From: Ruminococcus sp.
Lineage (GTDB): Bacteria > Bacillota > Clostridia > Oscillospirales > Acutalibacteraceae
Assembly (NCBI GenBank): GCA_017433905.1
Contig: JAFRGI010000015.1
Coordinates: 1-64,000, forward strand
Direction: 5' to 3'
Length of the DNA: 64,000 nucleotides
Made by a program: the position numbers and the translations under genes. A model generated the notes under the pieces. It was not told where the DNA came from and did no database searches. It saw only the letters and a program-made list of their open reading frames with translations. Below, one piece after another: positions 34,194 to 44,700 of the stretch. The number at the start of each line of letters is the position of its first letter. Positions within the stretch are counted from its first letter, which is position 1.

Positions 34194-35477
34194 ATGAAAA
34201 ACAGCCGAAAAAAAGCGTTGTACTGCGGACTGTGTACCGCTGTAGCTGCTTTGATCGTGCTGATCTGTACTGCCTGCGGAAATGATAATAACAAAAAAGA
34301 GGAAACGCCAACAGAAGAACCGACAACCGTGGAGGTTGATTATCATCATCCTCCGGATGTCATCAGTTTGGAAAAATCCATGCTGATAATGGGTATCGGT
34401 GAAACATACAAGCTAACTGCGCTGTATGATTACAGCAAACCCGCCGGAGGTGCAACCTATGCTTCCAGCAAACCCAAGGTGGCGACGGTCGACGCTGATA
34501 CAGGGGAGCTGACCGCTGTCGGCGAAGGCTACACTACCATCACCGTAACGTCTTTTAACGGAATTCCTGCCAAGTGCTATGTCACGGTCAAAAAAGCGCC
34601 GACCGGACTGTCCTTTGTGAATAACAACGTCCATATGCTGCCGGGCGAAAAGACATCCTTTGTGCTTAAGCCTGCCAAAACGGATGAAGGCGTCGCGGAA
34701 GCATTTTATACATCGAGCGACAGCGACATTGTTTCCGTAACCAAAAACGGTGCCGTGACGGCTGTAGCGGAGGGAACCGCGACGGTAACTGCTACTGCTT
34801 ACAATGGTAAGCAGGCAACTACGACGGTTCATGTTGTCCGTGAGAGCAATATGACAAGCAAAACCACAACCCATCCAACATATATTCAAATGGATGCCGA
34901 CTGGAGCTCACCGACGCTTGGTGTGTTGCCCGAGCATTCCATGGTACGCGCATACGGCGAAAATGCCGACGGCAGATGGATTAAGGTAGAATCTAATGAT
35001 ATCCACGGATGGGTATATAACAAAGCGTTTGGTGCACCGGCGAATTACAAGGTTTTTACCAACGAGACGCTTCCGGTGATGGCGGACGATCTGATTTTTG
35101 ACGTCGGCAGAGACAAGCGCAAAATCTTTGACTATGTTATTAATGTGCCGTACGATACCACGAACGATTATAATGACACGGTGGAAAATCTCTGTGTACA
35201 GTATTTCATGTACTACCGCGGCTCCTGTTACCATCATGCCGCTTTGCTTAGCTATTTGTATAACCGCTGCGGCTGGGAAACGGTCACGGTGACGGGTGTG
35301 AGTAATTTCAGTGGCATGAGTGATCATTCCTGGTGCCTTTCCAAAACACGCGATGGTTGGAAGAATGTTGACGCGCAGTACTTTACGGGGCGTAATCCGG
35401 ACGAACAATACTTTATCAGCGACTATTCACAGCACTGCGACTGGGATAAGTCCTTCGGTCCCGACATCGACCTCTAA
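34194..35477 (+). CDS. Lipoprotein with Ig-like repeats, SH3-like and transglutaminase-like domains
   Basis: 427 residues from the ATG at 34194, behind AAAGGAGG; the open frame upstream is not used. Lipobox ICTAC (Cys ~28), a Thr/Glu-rich spacer, two BIG2-type Ig-like domains (~55-210; each with an S-x-x-x-x-V-A-T-V/V-S-V-T pattern and GxGxTTITVT), an SH3-like stretch (~230-280, MVRAYGENADGRWIKVESNDIHGWV), and a C-terminal transglutaminase-like domain with the Cys-His-Asp order GSCYHHAALLSYLYNRCGW, DHSWCLS and NVDAQY. Such anchored proteins bind or process wall or secreted peptides; this one's substrate is unknown. It sits between two facing copies of the small-secreted-protein locus. Confidence 0.85.
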   Translation: MKNSRKKALYCGLCTAVAALIVLICTACGNDNNKKEETPTEEPTTVEVDYHHPPDVISLEKSMLIMGIGETYKLTALYDYSKPAGGATYASSKPKVATVDADTGELTAVGEGYTTITVTSFNGIPAKCYVTVKKAPTGLSFVNNNVHMLPGEKTSFVLKPAKTDEGVAEAFYTSSDSDIVSVTKNGAVTAVAEGTATVTATAYNGKQATTTVHVVRESNMTSKTTTHPTYIQMDADWSSPTLGVLPEHSMVRAYGENADGRWIKVESNDIHGWVYNKAFGAPANYKVFTNETLPVMADDLIFDVGRDKRKIFDYVINVPYDTTNDYNDTVENLCVQYFMYYRGSCYHHAALLSYLYNRCGWETVTVTGVSNFSGMSDHSWCLSKTRDGWKNVDAQYFTGRNPDEQYFISDYSQHCDWDKSFGPDIDL

Positions 35478-35480
35478 ATT

Positions 35481-35520
35481 CGCGCACCGCGCTGCCTGCC
35501 CGGAGATAAAAACCGGAGAT
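35481..35520 (-). repeat. Post-terminator CAGACAGC repeat, minus-strand copy
   Basis: On the minus strand TTTTTATCTCCGGTTTTTAT, then CTCCGGGCAGGCAGCGCGG, downstream of small secreted protein D, exactly as 8432-8460 lies downstream of protein A. Confidence 0.6.
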
Positions 35521-35521
35521 A

Positions 35522-35553
35522 AAAAACCGCTCACACACGGTGAGCGGTTTTCA
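35522..35553. terminator. Bidirectional terminator between lipoprotein and protein D
   Basis: AAAACCGCTCA, loop of seven, TGAGCGGTTTT; A- and T-runs on both sides serve both converging genes. Confidence 0.85.
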
Positions 35554-35580
35554 TTTAGGAAAAAGTTAGACACAGAACAA

Positions 35581-35994
35581 TTAGAAAGGAAGGTAAATAG
35601 TTTTACCCATAACCTCATCGATAGAATAGTCGCGGGAAGTAGCCATGATGCTGTCATCGTTCCAGTTAGGCTCTCTGTAACCCTTAACGCGAACGAACTT
35701 TGCGCCGGTGAAGTCGCCGGAAACGTAGAAGAAGTCTCCGCCCTGAACCGCGTGACGGGGCTTAATCCACTGAGTGGTTCCTTCGTTGTTCCAAACATAC
35801 AATGCAATGTAGGAACCGAACTTGGACTCAACGTTTGTCGTGTAGTGAACAAAGCCGGATACGTTGTAACCAACGCTCTGCGTGGTGTCAGCGGTTGCTG
35901 CGGAAGCAGAAGCCATGCTGACTGCTGCTACGGAGCAGGTCATGACGGCTGCGGCTACGAGGCTCATGATTCTGGTTTTGAAAGAAGTTTTCAT
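35581..35994 (-). CDS. Small secreted single-domain protein, copy D (near-identical to A)
   Basis: 137 residues, matching copy A at 7947-8360 over the whole length. I count differences at Asp/Phe before VHY, His/Tyr in FFxVSG, and in the C-terminal segment (INEVLNN in A, IDEVMGK in D). The DNA identity extends upstream through the leader and promoter and downstream past the stop (TTGTTCTGTGTCTAACTTTT) into the post-terminator repeat. Either a recent duplication or ongoing gene conversion would explain this. Function as for copy A: exported, probably carbohydrate-binding by relation to the amylase C-terminal domain. Confidence 0.85.
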   Translation of the reverse strand: MKTSFKTRIMSLVAAAVMTCSVAAVSMASASAATADTTQSVGYNVSGFVHYTTNVESKFGSYIALYVWNNEGTTQWIKPRHAVQGGDFFYVSGDFTGAKFVRVKGYREPNWNDDSIMATSRDYSIDEVMGKTIYLPF

Positions 35995-36057
35995 TTTTCT
36001 TTTCTCCTTTTTTTATTTTGTAATTTGTTTTTTGCACCCTCATTGGAGTACCTGCCT

Positions 36058-36086
36058 ATGATACACCCGAAAACGATAAAAGTCAA
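36058..36086 (-). promoter_or_regulatory. Promoter of small secreted protein D
   Basis: On the minus strand TTGACT (36081-36086), 17-base spacer, TATCAT (36058-36063), then the same GTACTC hairpin leader as copy A. Confidence 0.8.
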
Positions 36087-36311
36087 CGCTATTTCATCAT
36101 ATTTTTTCAAATCAGTGAAATGTTTATAATACACAAAATATATGCATATAAAATGTATAAAACAACAAGAGTTAGGTGCATGTATCCAAACGGTTAAAGT
36201 GTGATTTGTTAGAAATAACGATTATTAGATATGACTTTTTGGAGAGCAAATTCTCGGTCAGCGTATGCTCCGGTACGTACCTTACCCCCTTTCGGAGGAG
36301 CGTAACGGCAG

Positions 36312-36353
36312 AAAAAAGCTCGCTCGGAAAAACTTTTTTCTTCGAGCGAGCTT
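36312..36353 (-). terminator. Terminator of the two-component operon (minus strand)
   Basis: AAGCTCGCTCG and CGAGCGAGCTT form an 11-bp stem; on the minus strand TTTTTT follows. About 115 bp downstream of the response-regulator stop. Confidence 0.8.
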
Positions 36354-36465
36354 TCGTTATAATTTTATCTGCAGCCGGTGCGGAACACCGCGTTGTGACG
36401 ACGCACTGTGCTGTCTGTAATAAAGTATATTGACGGCATGATCCGATATGAAAAAATGCGCAGCA

Positions 36466-37272
36466 TTATACTGCCCTGAAATGCAGTCTGGCGGCAGTCA
36501 GCTCGCTCCATGTGTATTGTTCCATATAATCGCCCCGGTAGGCGTTGACGGCGTCGGTTTCCCCATCGAGCAGGCGGTAATAATCGCAGTCCAGCAGGTC
36601 TTTTCTGATTGCCCACTGGTTGTGCTTTCTGATAAATACCGCTTCCATTCCGATGGAGGAAAGCGTGTTGCGCAAATCCTGCGTCAGCGCGCGCAGATAC
36701 TGTTTGGCAGCTTTTAGCTTGGAGTCATCCTCCCACATGGCGGCGATGATTTCTTCTCCGCTGCATACCGCACCCTCGCGGTCAATCAAAAATGCAAAAA
36801 GCTCCCGTGTTCTGGAGCGTTTGAACAGCAGCGGCTCGCCGTGCCAAAATACCTGAAAGCTGCCGAAGCAGCGCGCATACAGTTTTTCGTGCAGCTCCGG
36901 CCGCGGATGCGAGAGATTTAAATAGTCAAGCTCCTCTCGGATGCGTTTGGGATCAGCGGGTTTTAATATATAACCGTTCGCGTGCATGCGAAAGGCGTCG
37001 GCGGCATACTGCGGATATCCTGTGACAAAAATGATTTTTGTGTCGGGCGAGAGATTTTTGATTCTCACCGCAAGCTCTAAGCCGTTCACGCCTCCGCGAA
37101 GCTCAATATCGGAAAACACAACGTCGGGGATTTTTTTTTGCTCGGTGATCGCGCCAATCAGCTCGTCGTCATCCCCAAAGTCCATAATTTGTGCGTCGGG
37201 CTGTGCTTTCGCAATTGCCTGATGCAGCAGATAGAGCATATTTTCTTCATCGTCTATGGCGAATATCAGCAT
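36466..37272 (-). CDS. Response regulator with winged-helix (SARP/OmpR-like) output domain
   Basis: 268 residues from the ATG at 37270-37272, which follows AAGGAG; a longer frame upstream overlaps the kinase gene further. Residues 1-~120 are a receiver domain (DDEE at 7-10, phosphoacceptor D55 in FSDIEL, lysine in GYILKPAD). Residues ~135-268 look like a winged helix of the OmpR/SARP kind with a short bacterial-transcriptional-activation-like tail (FGSFQVFWHGEPLLFKRSRTRELFAFLIDREG). The gene overlaps the histidine kinase by 26 bases. Since the operon is divergent from the NRPS, that synthetase gene is the obvious candidate target. Confidence 0.88.
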   Translation of the reverse strand: MLIFAIDDEENMLYLLHQAIAKAQPDAQIMDFGDDDELIGAITEQKKIPDVVFSDIELRGGVNGLELAVRIKNLSPDTKIIFVTGYPQYAADAFRMHANGYILKPADPKRIREELDYLNLSHPRPELHEKLYARCFGSFQVFWHGEPLLFKRSRTRELFAFLIDREGAVCSGEEIIAAMWEDDSKLKAAKQYLRALTQDLRNTLSSIGMEAVFIRKHNQWAIRKDLLDCDYYRLLDGETDAVNAYRGDYMEQYTWSELTAARLHFRAV

Positions 37273-38524
37273 ATGAGGCTCCTTTTTCTTTTGGTATCGC
37301 AAGGGTGACAGATGTTCCTTTGCCGACGGCGGATGCAATGATCAGTTTACCGTTGCAAACGTGGCGGAGACGGTCGCGCACATTTTTGATTCCGATATGG
37401 GTTCTGCCGTCGTTGGGCGGCAGCGCCTGCGGATCAAACCCGGGTCCGTTGTCGGCGACGATGATCTCGTATCTGTCAGACAGCTCTTTTGTGGATATCG
37501 TAACCGTTCCGACGCTCTTTTTAATTCCTCTTATGCCGTGCCGTACAGCGTTTTCGGCGATTGGCTGGAGCGTCAGCACCGGAACAGAAAAGTCCGTGCA
37601 CGCAATGTCATAGGTGACGTTCATCATGGATTTGAAACGCAGCTGTTCCAACTCCAGATAGAGCTTGGTATGTTCCAGCTCCTTTTCAAACGGAACCGCT
37701 GCTGTCTGTTTGATGGAGTCCATATTGCCGCGCAGATACTGCGAGAATTGGGAGGTTGCTTTTGCAGCCGCTTTCGGATCGAGTTCGCACAGCGCCTGAA
37801 TCGAGCCGAGGGTATTGTACAAAAAATGTGGCTGGATTTGACTCATCATGATTTGATATTGCTGTTCCTTCAAGAAATCATCGGTGACGAGCTGAGAAAA
37901 CTCAGTGTTGTGAATAAACATCAGCGCCATGGCGATGGCAAGCGCCAGATAGGCAATACGGTAGCGGTCGTCGGAGAAATCCTGAATCAGAATGCCGGCA
38001 ATAATCAGAACGAATGTGCTGCAAAGGGATACCTTGTTTTGTTTGCGAAAGCTCTTTCCGAAAAAGGCGAATTCAAGAACGACAAAAAGAATGATCAGAA
38101 AATACAATGCAATATAAGCATAATACAACGGTCCGTCATGATAATAATGCTGATCGTCAAAGGTGATCATCAAGCCGGTAAAAATTCCGATCGGCTGCCA
38201 GACGGTATTGACGGCCAGAATAATCGCAATCAGCTTTTTAAAGATGCTTTTGTGATGAATCTGCGCAACCAGGGCGCCGCCTGCCATCGGCGTGAGGATA
38301 TAGTCGGCGCATTTTATGAGCTTGACCGTCCACAGCGGCACAGACGGATCGCCGTTGAACTGAAGTCCGAGCCATTCGGACAGAGCGGCAAGCGCGATGA
38401 CTCCGTAGGTCAAAAAATAGGATTTTTTTTCCTTTTGCGGAATACGGTTGTTTTCCTGCACCAAAACTGCAAGGATAATCAGCGTCAGCCATGTCAGGAT
38501 TATTTCGCAGATATAATAGTTCAT
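37247..38524 (-). CDS. LytS-like sensor histidine kinase
   Basis: 425 residues. Six or seven hydrophobic helices occupy residues ~5-205 with short loops, so the signal is probably sensed in or at the membrane. The kinase part begins with MSQIQPHFLYNTLGSIQAL, the His_kinase motif of the LytS/YehU group (His in QPHFLYN), followed by a GHKL ATPase with PIAENAVRHGI, DNGPGFD and GIKNVRDRL. The gene is first in a two-gene operon with the response regulator. The promoter region of 240 bp is shared with the NRPS on the other strand; a TATAAT for the NRPS is visible near 38680. Confidence 0.9.
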   Translation of the reverse strand: MNYYICEIILTWLTLIILAVLVQENNRIPQKEKKSYFLTYGVIALAALSEWLGLQFNGDPSVPLWTVKLIKCADYILTPMAGGALVAQIHHKSIFKKLIAIILAVNTVWQPIGIFTGLMITFDDQHYYHDGPLYYAYIALYFLIILFVVLEFAFFGKSFRKQNKVSLCSTFVLIIAGILIQDFSDDRYRIAYLALAIAMALMFIHNTEFSQLVTDDFLKEQQYQIMMSQIQPHFLYNTLGSIQALCELDPKAAAKATSQFSQYLRGNMDSIKQTAAVPFEKELEHTKLYLELEQLRFKSMMNVTYDIACTDFSVPVLTLQPIAENAVRHGIRGIKKSVGTVTISTKELSDRYEIIVADNGPGFDPQALPPNDGRTHIGIKNVRDRLRHVCNGKLIIASAVGKGTSVTLAIPKEKGASYADIRHRR

Positions 38525-38766
38525 CCGTTCGTCCTCCTCGCTGTGATGATATCTTTATTATATTTATTATAAACGAACCGAAATCTAAATTCAACCCGGA
38601 ACGTAGCAAAAAAAAAGCTTTCTAACAGGAGATTATTATTTGATTTAAGTGATTTGTCACACTTTTGTACGTTACGAATGTTATAATGCATTGTGTAGAG
38701 AGCCGCAAGGAAGGCGCGGCACACATTTGCAGAAAAAAGCAAGGAATGGATCAGGAGAAGAAAGCT
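38525..38766. promoter_or_regulatory. Divergent promoter region between kinase and NRPS
   Basis: A TATAAT lies at about 38680-38685 on the plus strand, with no good -35 at 17 bases (TTGTCA lies 22 bases upstream). Such a weak -35 is common at activator-dependent promoters. The similar stretches TTTGTCACAC and TTTTGTACG lie just upstream and might be regulator sites. Confidence 0.4.
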
Positions 38767-41700
38767 ATGAGTCGATTAACCGAACAGTTAAAACAATCAT
38801 TTGAAAAATATCGTGATAAAGTTGCCGTTATCGAAAGCTTCTCGGGCAGAAGTATTTCCTACGGTGAGCTGGATATTCTCAGCGGAAAAATTGCCCAAAA
38901 GCTTCGGGCGGAGGGCGTCGGAAAGGGTGATATCGTTCCGATCCTTCTTCCGCGCGGCTTTGCGTATATCGCCGCCGAGATAGGAGCGATCAAGGCAGGC
39001 TGCGCCTACGCACCCTTGCTCGGCGAATATCCTGCCGAGAGAATAGATTATATTTGTCAAGACTGCGGCGCAAGGTTTGTGGCGGATGAAAGCTTTGTCC
39101 GTTCGGCGGCGGAGCTGGAACCGCTGACGGAATATGTGGAAAGTGCTGAAAAAGACAGAGTCCTTTTGATATATACCTCCGGTTCAACAGGCAATCCGAA
39201 GGGTGTTATCCATACGCACCGTTCATTTTACGAGGGCGTCAGAAGAAATATCCTGAATAACGGTATGAGCGAAAACGACAAGACCCTCGGTATCATCAAT
39301 TTCAGCTTTGCTTTGTCGGTCGACGAGGTGTACGATACACTCCTTTCGGGAGCAAGCCTGTTTTTGCTCAGCAACGAGGAAAGAGCCGATATACGCTTTG
39401 TCAAAAGCGCTGTGATCGAAAACCATATCACAGCTTTGTACATCAATCCCAATATGCTCAAAAGGCTCGATCTGCGCGGTTCGTCCTTGAGAGTGGCGCA
39501 AACGGTAGGGGAGCGTTTGTCCGGATTTTATTCGGACGAATACAGGATCATCAACATCTACGGCGCGTCCGAAACCCTGTGTGCGCTGGCGTTCGAGCCG
39601 GACAAGGCATATGACAATACGCCGGTCGGCAAGCCGGTCGACAGCTTTCGCGCTTACATCGTGGACGAAAACGGAAACGAGGCGCCCGACGGAGAGGAGG
39701 GCGAGATTTGTGTAGCGGGTGCACTGTGCGACGGATATCTGAATTTGGATGAGCAGACGTCGGCGGTGTTCTCGCCCAATCCCTTCTCCGACGATGAAGG
39801 CTTTGAGATGATGTATCACACCAACGATATCGGCAAAAAGCTTCCGGACGGCAACATCGTATATGTAAACCGAAAGGATTGGATGGTAAAGGTCAACGGT
39901 CAGCGTGTCGAAACAGGCGAAATCGAAGTGCGTATGGCGGCGGACGTTGACGCGGTGGAAGCGGCGGTTGTCAAGGCGTTTGAAAACGAGTACGGAATGA
40001 CGTATCTTGCCGCTTATTATCAGGTCAAAAAGGGAATGTCTGCAACGGCGGAGGAAATAGAAGGCGCCCTGCGAAAAAGGCTGCCCGATTACATGATTCC
40101 GCGGTTTTTTACCCAAATGGAAAAATTCCCTCTTAACGCAAACGGAAAGATTGACCGCAGAGCGATTCTCCCTCCGCAGGCGGCGTCCTTCAAGGCGGCA
40201 TATGCAGCTCCCGAAAACGAAACGGAGGAAATGCTGTGCGAGGCGTTCATGCGTATTCTGCACTGCGGTCAGGTGGGCGTCCATGATGATTTCTTTGCCC
40301 TCGGCGGCGATTCGCTTCTCGCCATGAATCTGCAGCTTGCATGCGACTCGGAGGAGCTTTCGACCGAAATGATTTTTGCGGGAAAGACTCCCCGCCGCAT
40401 TGCGCAGCTGCTTGCAGCGGCAAGCAAGAGCAAACCTGTATCTGCCGAAAGACCCGCCGAATATCCGCTCAATCCCTTTGAGAGAGGTATGTATATGGAG
40501 CAAAAAATTTCGCCGGAGTCCACGATGTATACCCTTGTCGGCTGTTACATGATCAGCGGAACGACAGCGGACAACATCAAATCGGCGCTGGAAGATACCT
40601 TCCGGGCGCACGAGGCGTTCCGCTCTGTATACCGTGAGAAGGACGGAAATATTTTCCGCGTTCTCGTCGATGATATTCCTTCTGTCAGAATCGAAAAAAC
40701 AGAACATATTCAGGAATGCTTTGAAGCGGCAAAGGCGCAGTGTCATTCGTTTGACCTAACAAAGGGTATTCCTGCCGAAGCGATCATCTATACGGACGGA
40801 GAAGTTTGCCTTACGGCATTTTTGTTCCATCATATTCTCTTTGACGGCGGCAGCGACGGCATTTTTGCGCGGGAGCTTCTTGCGAGACTGAGCGGAGACG
40901 CGGTTTTGGAGGACAGCTACGACTTGAGCGCTGCTTCGCAGGAGGATACCGAAAGCGTGTATCGCCGGGGATTGGAGAAGTACCGGGAGATGTTCGGAGA
41001 CGGCGTTCCCGCGGCGGATCTGCCCCTGAAAAAAACGCGTCCCGAGGTGCATCCTCTTTCCGACGTCAACCACGCGTTTGTTCTGGACGGCGAAGCGCTC
41101 AAAAATCTCAGGCAGGCGGCCGGGGAGAAGAAAACAACCGTGTTTCATATCCTTCTGGCGGCGCTGTCCGTGACGATCGCAAAGTACACCGCGTCGGAGG
41201 ATGTTGTTGTCGGAGTGCCCGTCAATACCAGAAACAGATATACACAGAATACGATCGGTATGTTTGTCAATACGGCTCCTCTGCGGCTGCATCCCGCCTG
41301 TGATAAAAACGCTGACGACTATCTCAGAGAGGTCGGCGACACGGTGTCGGCTTTTATAAAAGAAAACAGCTGTCCCTACGATCGCCTTGTCGCCGGGTTT
41401 CTTAAAGAACGCGACAATAGCCGCAATCCTCTTTTTGACGTGGGAATCAACTATCTTCCTGTGTGCACCCAATATGAAAAAGACAATATATGTATCCGTA
41501 CGTCCTACGTTCTGCAACCTTCGGGCAAGGATATTAATGTTGTTATGCAGGTGCAGGATGATCAGATCAGCGGATTTGTCCAGTATTCCTCCGAGCTTTT
41601 TGAGGAAAGGATCATCCGTAATTTTACGGAGCAATTTGTTTCTGCTGCCGCTGCGTTTTGCGGAGAGTGCGGCACGCTCTCGGAGGCGTCGGCGCTGCCG

Positions 41701-44700
41701 CTCACCCAGAAAAAAGAGCTGGAAGCATTTGCTGTTGCGGCAAAAGCCGACGTTCCCGTCAAGCTTCTTCACCAAATGCTGGAGGTTCAGGCGGATAAAC
41801 TTCCCGGTAAGACAGCGCTGATTGCCTGTGACAAAACGCTCACCTTTGCACAGCTCGAAAGCGAAGCGAACAGGGTGGCGAATGCGTTGATGGCCGAAGG
41901 CTTCCGGAAGGGCGACAGTGCCGTTGTGATGCTCAGACGCACTTCGCGCTTTTTTGCCGCGGTTTTCGGTGTTCTCAAAGCGGGCGGAGCTTTTATCCCC
42001 ACCGACCCGGGTTATCCGGCGGAGCGCATACACAGCGTTTTTCAAGACAGCGGAGCGAGGTTTGTGATTACCGACGGGGCGGAGGCAGAATATGAAAACG
42101 CGCTGCCCGTGGACAGGCTGCTGGAATGCGGAGACGACGCAAGACCGGAAATCGAAGTCAGCCCGCACGACCTTGCCTATATGATCTATACCTCCGGTTC
42201 AACCGGAAAGCCCAAGGGCGTTATGCTGCGCCATATCGGAATTTGCAGCTATCTGACGCCGCATGAAGCCAATATTCACATGCACTATGTGGACAAAAAC
42301 GTCAGCACCTATCTGTCGGTTACGACGGTTGCCTTTGATATGTCGTTCAAGGAGCATACCGCCGCATTGTGTAACGGAAAAACGCTTGTGTTTGCTTCTG
42401 ATGAAGAGATGAACAATCCCAAGCTTCTTGCAAAGCTGATGGATCAATACGGCGTGGACTGTATGAACGCCACGCCGTCCAGACTTCGGCAGTATCTTTT
42501 TGTGGAACCGTTCCAAAAGGCGCTTGCAAATTGCAAATGCGTCATGTCGGGCGGAGAGGGCTATCCGCTAACTCTGCGCGACGCGATCAGAAGAATTGCG
42601 CCGAACACACGCATTATCAACACCTACGGACCCACCGAAATCACCGTTTCCTCCAACGGAGCGGATTTGACCGAAGCGGATGACATTACGGTTGGAAGAC
42701 CGCTGCTCAACTATAAGGAATATATCGTGAGTCAAAACGGCGACTTGGCTCCGTACGGAGTGGTCGGCGAGCTGTATATAGGCGGTACGGGCGTTGCCGA
42801 AGGCTACAAAAATCTTCCCGAAAAAACCGCTGCGGCATTTGTGGATTATTGCGGAGAGCGGATGTACCGTTCGGGCGACTATGCCAAATGGGATCCGAAC
42901 GGCAACGTTGTGATTCTGGGCAGGATGGACAGCCAGGTCAAGCTAAGGGGTCTGCGTATAGAGCTCGGCGAGATTGAAAGCGTGATCGGAAACTTCAGCG
43001 GTATCAAAGAGGTTGCCGCCGCGGTCAAAACCGTCGCGGGCAGCGAGCATATCGCCGTGTATTTCACCGCTGACGGAGAAATAGATACGGTGCAGCTGCA
43101 GGCGCACGCCGCCTCCCGGCTGACGCACTATATGGTTCCGACGGCGTATATGCAGCTGGAAGCTATGCCGTATACGCTCAACGGTAAAAAGGATATCAAA
43201 AGCCTTCCCGAGCCGACGCTTGCCGGAGGGGCGCCTCAGACGGAACCGATGCGCAGGCTGACAAAGTTGGAGCAGGAGCTTTGCGGGTTTGCCGAAAAAG
43301 CGATCGGCGTGCCGGTAAACGATGTGGACACGAGTCTGATCCATCTCGGACTGACCTCGCTGACGGCTATCGCGTTTACGACGTTTGTCGAGGAAAAGCT
43401 TGGATGCGAGCTGCCCGTCGGAAAAATTATGAGGGGCATGACGATTCTTGAAGCGGAGGACTTTATCATCCGCTGCCTTCTGCAAGGCGGCGCCCCAAAA
43501 GAAGAAAATGCCCCGGCCGCAGAGCAAAGGGAGGCGTATCCGCTTTCCTCCAACCAGCTTGGCGTCTACTACGAGGTGATGAAGAACCCCGGGGAGCTTC
43601 TCTACAACATGCCTGTGTGCTGCTGCTTTGACAGCATTGACGCCGACAGACTCCAAAAAGCGCTTTGCACGGCAATCAAATGCCATTCATATATGAATAC
43701 CCATATCGAAATTCAAAACGGTAATCCGGTGCAGGTGCGCAGTGACAGCGTATCTCCGGAAATACCGGTTGTCGAGATGACTGCTGAAGAGCTTGAAAAC
43801 CGCAAAAACGAGTTTGTGCGTCCGTTTGATCTTCACGCAGATGTTCTCTACCGTTTTGAAATCATTCGTTCGGAAGAAAAAACCTATTTGTTGTCCGATA
43901 TTCACCATATCATTTTTGACGGACTCTCGCGCGGTGTGTTGATGGACACGGTATCCAGAGCATATATGGGCGAAGCTACCGCTGCGGAACCGTTCACGTA
44001 TTTGGAATATGCTCTTCAGGAGGAGCGGAACAGGGAATCCGACTCTTACCGCGAATCCGAAACATATTTTTCGGATATGCTGCGTACGTTTGAGACCGTC
44101 AGCGAGATTCCGCCGGACAAAAAGGGCAGACCCGAGGACGGCGGTATCGGTATGGTGGAAGTGCCGGTGGAGAGAGGTGCGGTGGATGCTTTTTGCAGGC
44201 AGAACGCCGTTACGCCGTCGTCGCTGTTTCTTGCCGCGACCTTCTATGTCGTTTCGCGTTTTGCCAACAGCAAAAACATATATATTTCCACGATCTCGGG
44301 AGGACGCAGCAACAGCAGGATCCGCGGAACCGTCGGTATGTTTGTTCGTACTTTGCCGCTGCATATGGACTTTGCGCAGGATCTGAGCGCGGGCGCGCTG
44401 ATTCAAAAATCCGGGCGTGCCATGCTGGACAGTATAGAACACGAGGCGTATCCGTTTATGCAGCTCGCCGATAAGTTCGGCTATTCCACCGAAATTATGT
44501 ACGAGTGTCAGCTCGGCGTCGGAAGCGCAGCGCGTGTCGTGGGAGGTGCGGAGTATACACAGCAGTTCTTGAAGCTCGAAAAGCCGAAGTGCAAGGTGAC
44601 AGTCTCCGTTGAGGACAGGGCGGAGGGGATCGCCGTTTCTATCCGCTATAATGACGCCGTGTATACAGAGGAGTATATGAGGACATTCGCCTTGTCCGTC

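Noticed and set aside
36176..36433. 85-codon plus frame near the two-component operon
   Set aside because: It spans the minus-strand terminator hairpin and repeat DNA, and has no ribosome site.
39223..42168. Long minus-strand frames inside the NRPS
   Set aside because: Frame shadows of GC-rich coding sequence; the plus strand carries uninterrupted NRPS domains.
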